From Cupriavidus basilensis (GTDB lineage Bacteria; Pseudomonadota; Gammaproteobacteria; Burkholderiales; Burkholderiaceae): DNA of 64,000 nucleotides. Each line of letters starts with the position of its first letter. Positions within the stretch are counted from its first letter, which is position 1. Below, one piece after another: positions 62,374 through 64,000 of the stretch. The translations under genes were made by a program, and so were the position numbers. The notes under the pieces are model-generated. The model did not search any database. It was not told the DNA's origin and saw only the letters and a program-made list of their open reading frames with translations. The DNA is taken from NCBI RefSeq assembly GCF_000832305.1, contig NZ_CP010536.1:1302001-1366000 (forward strand). Reading direction: 5' to 3'.

Positions 62374-63267
62374 ATGACAATTAGAGAAACCTCGCGCTCG
62401 GAATTTATCACGTTGCGCGGCCTCCATATGCACGTGCGCCACTGGGGCGAGCCCGGTGCGCCCACCTTGTTCCTGCTGCATGGCTGGATGGACGTGGCCG
62501 CCTCGTTCCAGTTCATGGTGGACGCGCTGGAACGCGATTGGCACGTGATCGCCCCGGACTGGCGCGGCTTTGGCCAGACCGACTGGCCTACGCGCTATCC
62601 CGGCACCGGGTCTTACTGGTTTCCCGACTATGTCGCCGATCTCGAGGCCGTGCTCGACCACTACCAGCCGGACGCGCCGGTGAACCTGGTGGGGCACAGC
62701 ATGGGCGCCAATGTGGCCTGCTTCTACGCTGGCATCCGCCCCGAGCGGGTGCGCCGCGTGGTCGACCTGGAGGGGTTTGGCATGACCGGTACGCGCGCCG
62801 AGCAAGCACCCGGGCGCTATGCGCGCTGGCTCGACGAGTTGCGCGAGCGCCAGCCGTTGCGTTCCTATGACAGCGTAGAGGCGGTGGCGGCACGGCTGCA
62901 GAAGACCAATCCGCGCCTGCCCGACGACCGCGCCGCCTTCCTGGCCGAGCACTGGTCAGCGCGCAATGCGCAAGGCCGCTGGGAGATACTGGGCGATGCC
63001 GCGCACAAGATGGTCAATCCGGTGCTGTACCGGCTCGACGAGGTCATGGCGATCTGGGCGCAGGCCACAGCGCCGGTGTTGCACGTGGAAGCGCGCAATT
63101 CGCAGACGCTCAGCCATATCGCAAAGGGCCAGCCGCTGGCGGAGTTCAAGCAGCGCTTCAAGGCGTTTCGCGATTTCCGCGAGGCCATTGTCGATGACGC
63201 CGGCCATATGCTGCATCACGACCAGCCGCGCGTGGTGGCCGGGCTGGTCGAGTCTTTCTGCGTCTGA
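62374..63267 (+). CDS. Alpha/beta-fold hydrolase
   Basis: This is a 297-residue hydrolase. Oxyanion-hole region LFLLHGWMD, nucleophile Ser in LVGHSMGANVACF, and the catalytic His in DDAGHMLHHDQP. There is no signal peptide. The substrate is unknown; pairing with a divergent acyl-CoA synthetase suggests an ester or thioester. Start ATG 62374 opens MTIRETSRSEFITLRGLHM. Confidence 0.9.
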   Translation: MTIRETSRSEFITLRGLHMHVRHWGEPGAPTLFLLHGWMDVAASFQFMVDALERDWHVIAPDWRGFGQTDWPTRYPGTGSYWFPDYVADLEAVLDHYQPDAPVNLVGHSMGANVACFYAGIRPERVRRVVDLEGFGMTGTRAEQAPGRYARWLDELRERQPLRSYDSVEAVAARLQKTNPRLPDDRAAFLAEHWSARNAQGRWEILGDAAHKMVNPVLYRLDEVMAIWAQATAPVLHVEARNSQTLSHIAKGQPLAEFKQRFKAFRDFREAIVDDAGHMLHHDQPRVVAGLVESFCV

Positions 63268-63297
63268 TGCTGTGGGCCGTGCATGCCGACGCGCTTT

Positions 63298-63411
63298 AGA
63301 GGCCATTTCAAAAAGATTCTGGCGTCGTTGCGCGGCCTTGCCGTACCAGTTGTACTGTCTGCGGCCGCGCGCCTAGCCAGAACCGCTTCGCTTCATGTTG
63401 AAACAGCCTCT
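63298..63411. repeat. 114-base palindromic repeat element
   Basis: Nested arms fold the whole stretch: AGAGGCCATTTCAA with TTGAAACAGCCTCT (11 of 14 matching), TTCTGGC with GCCAGAA, and GCGCGGCC with GGCCGCGC, around a GTAC-containing loop. It fills the convergent gap and touches the stop codon of the reductase gene. The layout suggests a dispersed REP- or MITE-like element; no transposase is present. Confidence 0.65.
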
Positions 63412-64000
63412 TAGGCGTGCGTCAGCTTTTCCTTGAGCGTGGCGTTGTTGCTGGTGTGCACATGGACCAGTGCCTTTTCCGGGAAGGCATAGTGATAGGC
63501 GCGCCGCAGGGCCAGGGCTGCCTCGTGGAAGCCGGAGAGGATGAGTTTTTGCTTGTTGGGGTAGAAGGCGATGTCGCCCGCGGCGAAAATGCCGCGGCGG
63601 GATGTTTCGTAGGTGGTGGTATCCACCACGATGCGCCCGGCGCGCATGTCGAGATCCCACTGGGCGATCGGGCCGGGTTCGGAGACGAGGCCGTACAGCG
63701 CTACGAGTTCGTCGGCAGGCAGGCTGATCGTGTCTTCCCGGGTACGAATGTCGACCCCGGCCAGCGCGTCGCCTTCGGTCTTGAGCGCGCCGAGCATGCC
63801 CACCACGAAGTCCATCTCGCCGGCGGCCACGGCCGCGCGCATTTCGGCCACCGCCCCGTCGGCCGCGCGAAAGCCTTCCCGGCGGTGCAGCAACGTAACG
63901 CGCGCCGCGGTCTTGCGCAGCGCCAGCGCCCAGTCCAGGGCGGAGTCTCCGCCGCCGGCCACCACCACGCGCTTGCCGGCGAAGCGCGCGGTGTCGCGTA
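63411..64000 (-). CDS. Ferredoxin-NADP reductase-like FAD/NAD(P) oxidoreductase (partial)
   Basis: The last 196 codons of a thioredoxin-reductase-type flavoprotein; the 5' part is beyond the right edge. The NAD(P)-binding motif is VVVAGGGDSALDWALAL. The second FAD segment is RGIFAAGDIAFYPNKQKLI, with the GFHEAALALRRAYHYAFP ending typical of bacterial TrxR-like ferredoxin/flavodoxin-NADP reductases. The two Cys of true thioredoxin reductase are absent from the visible part. Confidence 0.88.
   Translation of the reverse strand, partial: RDTARFAGKRVVVAGGGDSALDWALALRKTAARVTLLHRREGFRAADGAVAEMRAAVAAGEMDFVVGMLGALKTEGDALAGVDIRTREDTISLPADELVALYGLVSEPGPIAQWDLDMRAGRIVVDTTTYETSRRGIFAAGDIAFYPNKQKLILSGFHEAALALRRAYHYAFPEKALVHVHTSNNATLKEKLTHA

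Overview
This is a high-GC chromosomal window from a beta-proteobacterium of the Burkholderiales, most likely Cupriavidus or a close Ralstonia relative. The basis is the full-length intracellular PHB depolymerase PhaZ with the same Cys183/Asp355/His388 numbering as the Cupriavidus necator enzyme, the pyrG-kdsA-DUF1330-eno-ftsB order, an Entner-Doudoroff edd-gntK pair under HexR, and the general gene repertoire. Nearly all of the window is conserved core chromosome. I saw no rRNA, tRNA, prophage, transposase or CRISPR array. Layout: (1) 1-7.2 kb: recN and nadK face left, and hrcA, hemH, hslR, grpE and a thioredoxin-like gene face right. This is a DNA-repair and heat-shock cluster that stops before dnaK/dnaJ. 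A 51-residue membrane protein gene lies on the minus strand before grpE. (2) 7.2-19.7 kb: outer-membrane phospholipase, DUF1841, an EamA exporter, a RutE-like reductase, nth coupled to a stand-alone RnfB-like ferredoxin, a TetR regulator, phaZ, tyrB, uvrB and small genes. (3) 19.2-28.2 kb: a low-molecular-weight phosphotyrosine phosphatase and a Gcr-family membrane protein, then the complete iscR-S-U-A-[DUF3565]-hscB-hscA-fdx-iscX iron-sulfur cluster assembly locus. It has two IscR-type operators at the iscR promoter and an apparent internal terminator before hscB. (4) 28.2-42.2 kb: a glycine-zipper protein, lysS, an SDR gene, prfB with its +1 frameshift site, an NlpD-like lipoprotein, recJ, an RpfE-type gene, lolC-lolD, tatD and comEC. 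(5) 42.1-45.9 kb: hexR divergent from edd-gntK, with two HexR-type palindromes between them. (6) 46.2-51.4 kb: an Anbu (ancestral proteasome beta subunit) locus made of a circularly permuted ATP-grasp protein, an alpha-E protein, a transglutaminase-like protein and the Anbu peptidase, followed by an alpha/beta hydrolase whose frame is broken in a G-run. (7) 51.5-59.6 kb: pyrG, kdsA, DUF1330, eno, ftsB, a lipoprotein, hslO, a gamma-carbonic-anhydrase-like protein and a ferritin-like DUF455 protein. (8) 59.6-64 kb: a less conserved end with a short fimbrial-type protein, an AT-rich 0.57 kb regulatory-looking gap, an acyl-CoA synthetase divergent from an alpha/beta hydrolase over a 12-bp palindromic operator, a 114-bp palindromic repeat element, and the 3' part of a ferredoxin-NADP reductase-like gene running off the end. 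The least understood biology is the Anbu locus. The most informative local details are the isc operon layout, the frameshifted hydrolase, the palindromic repeat and the unexplained 59.9-60.5 kb gap.
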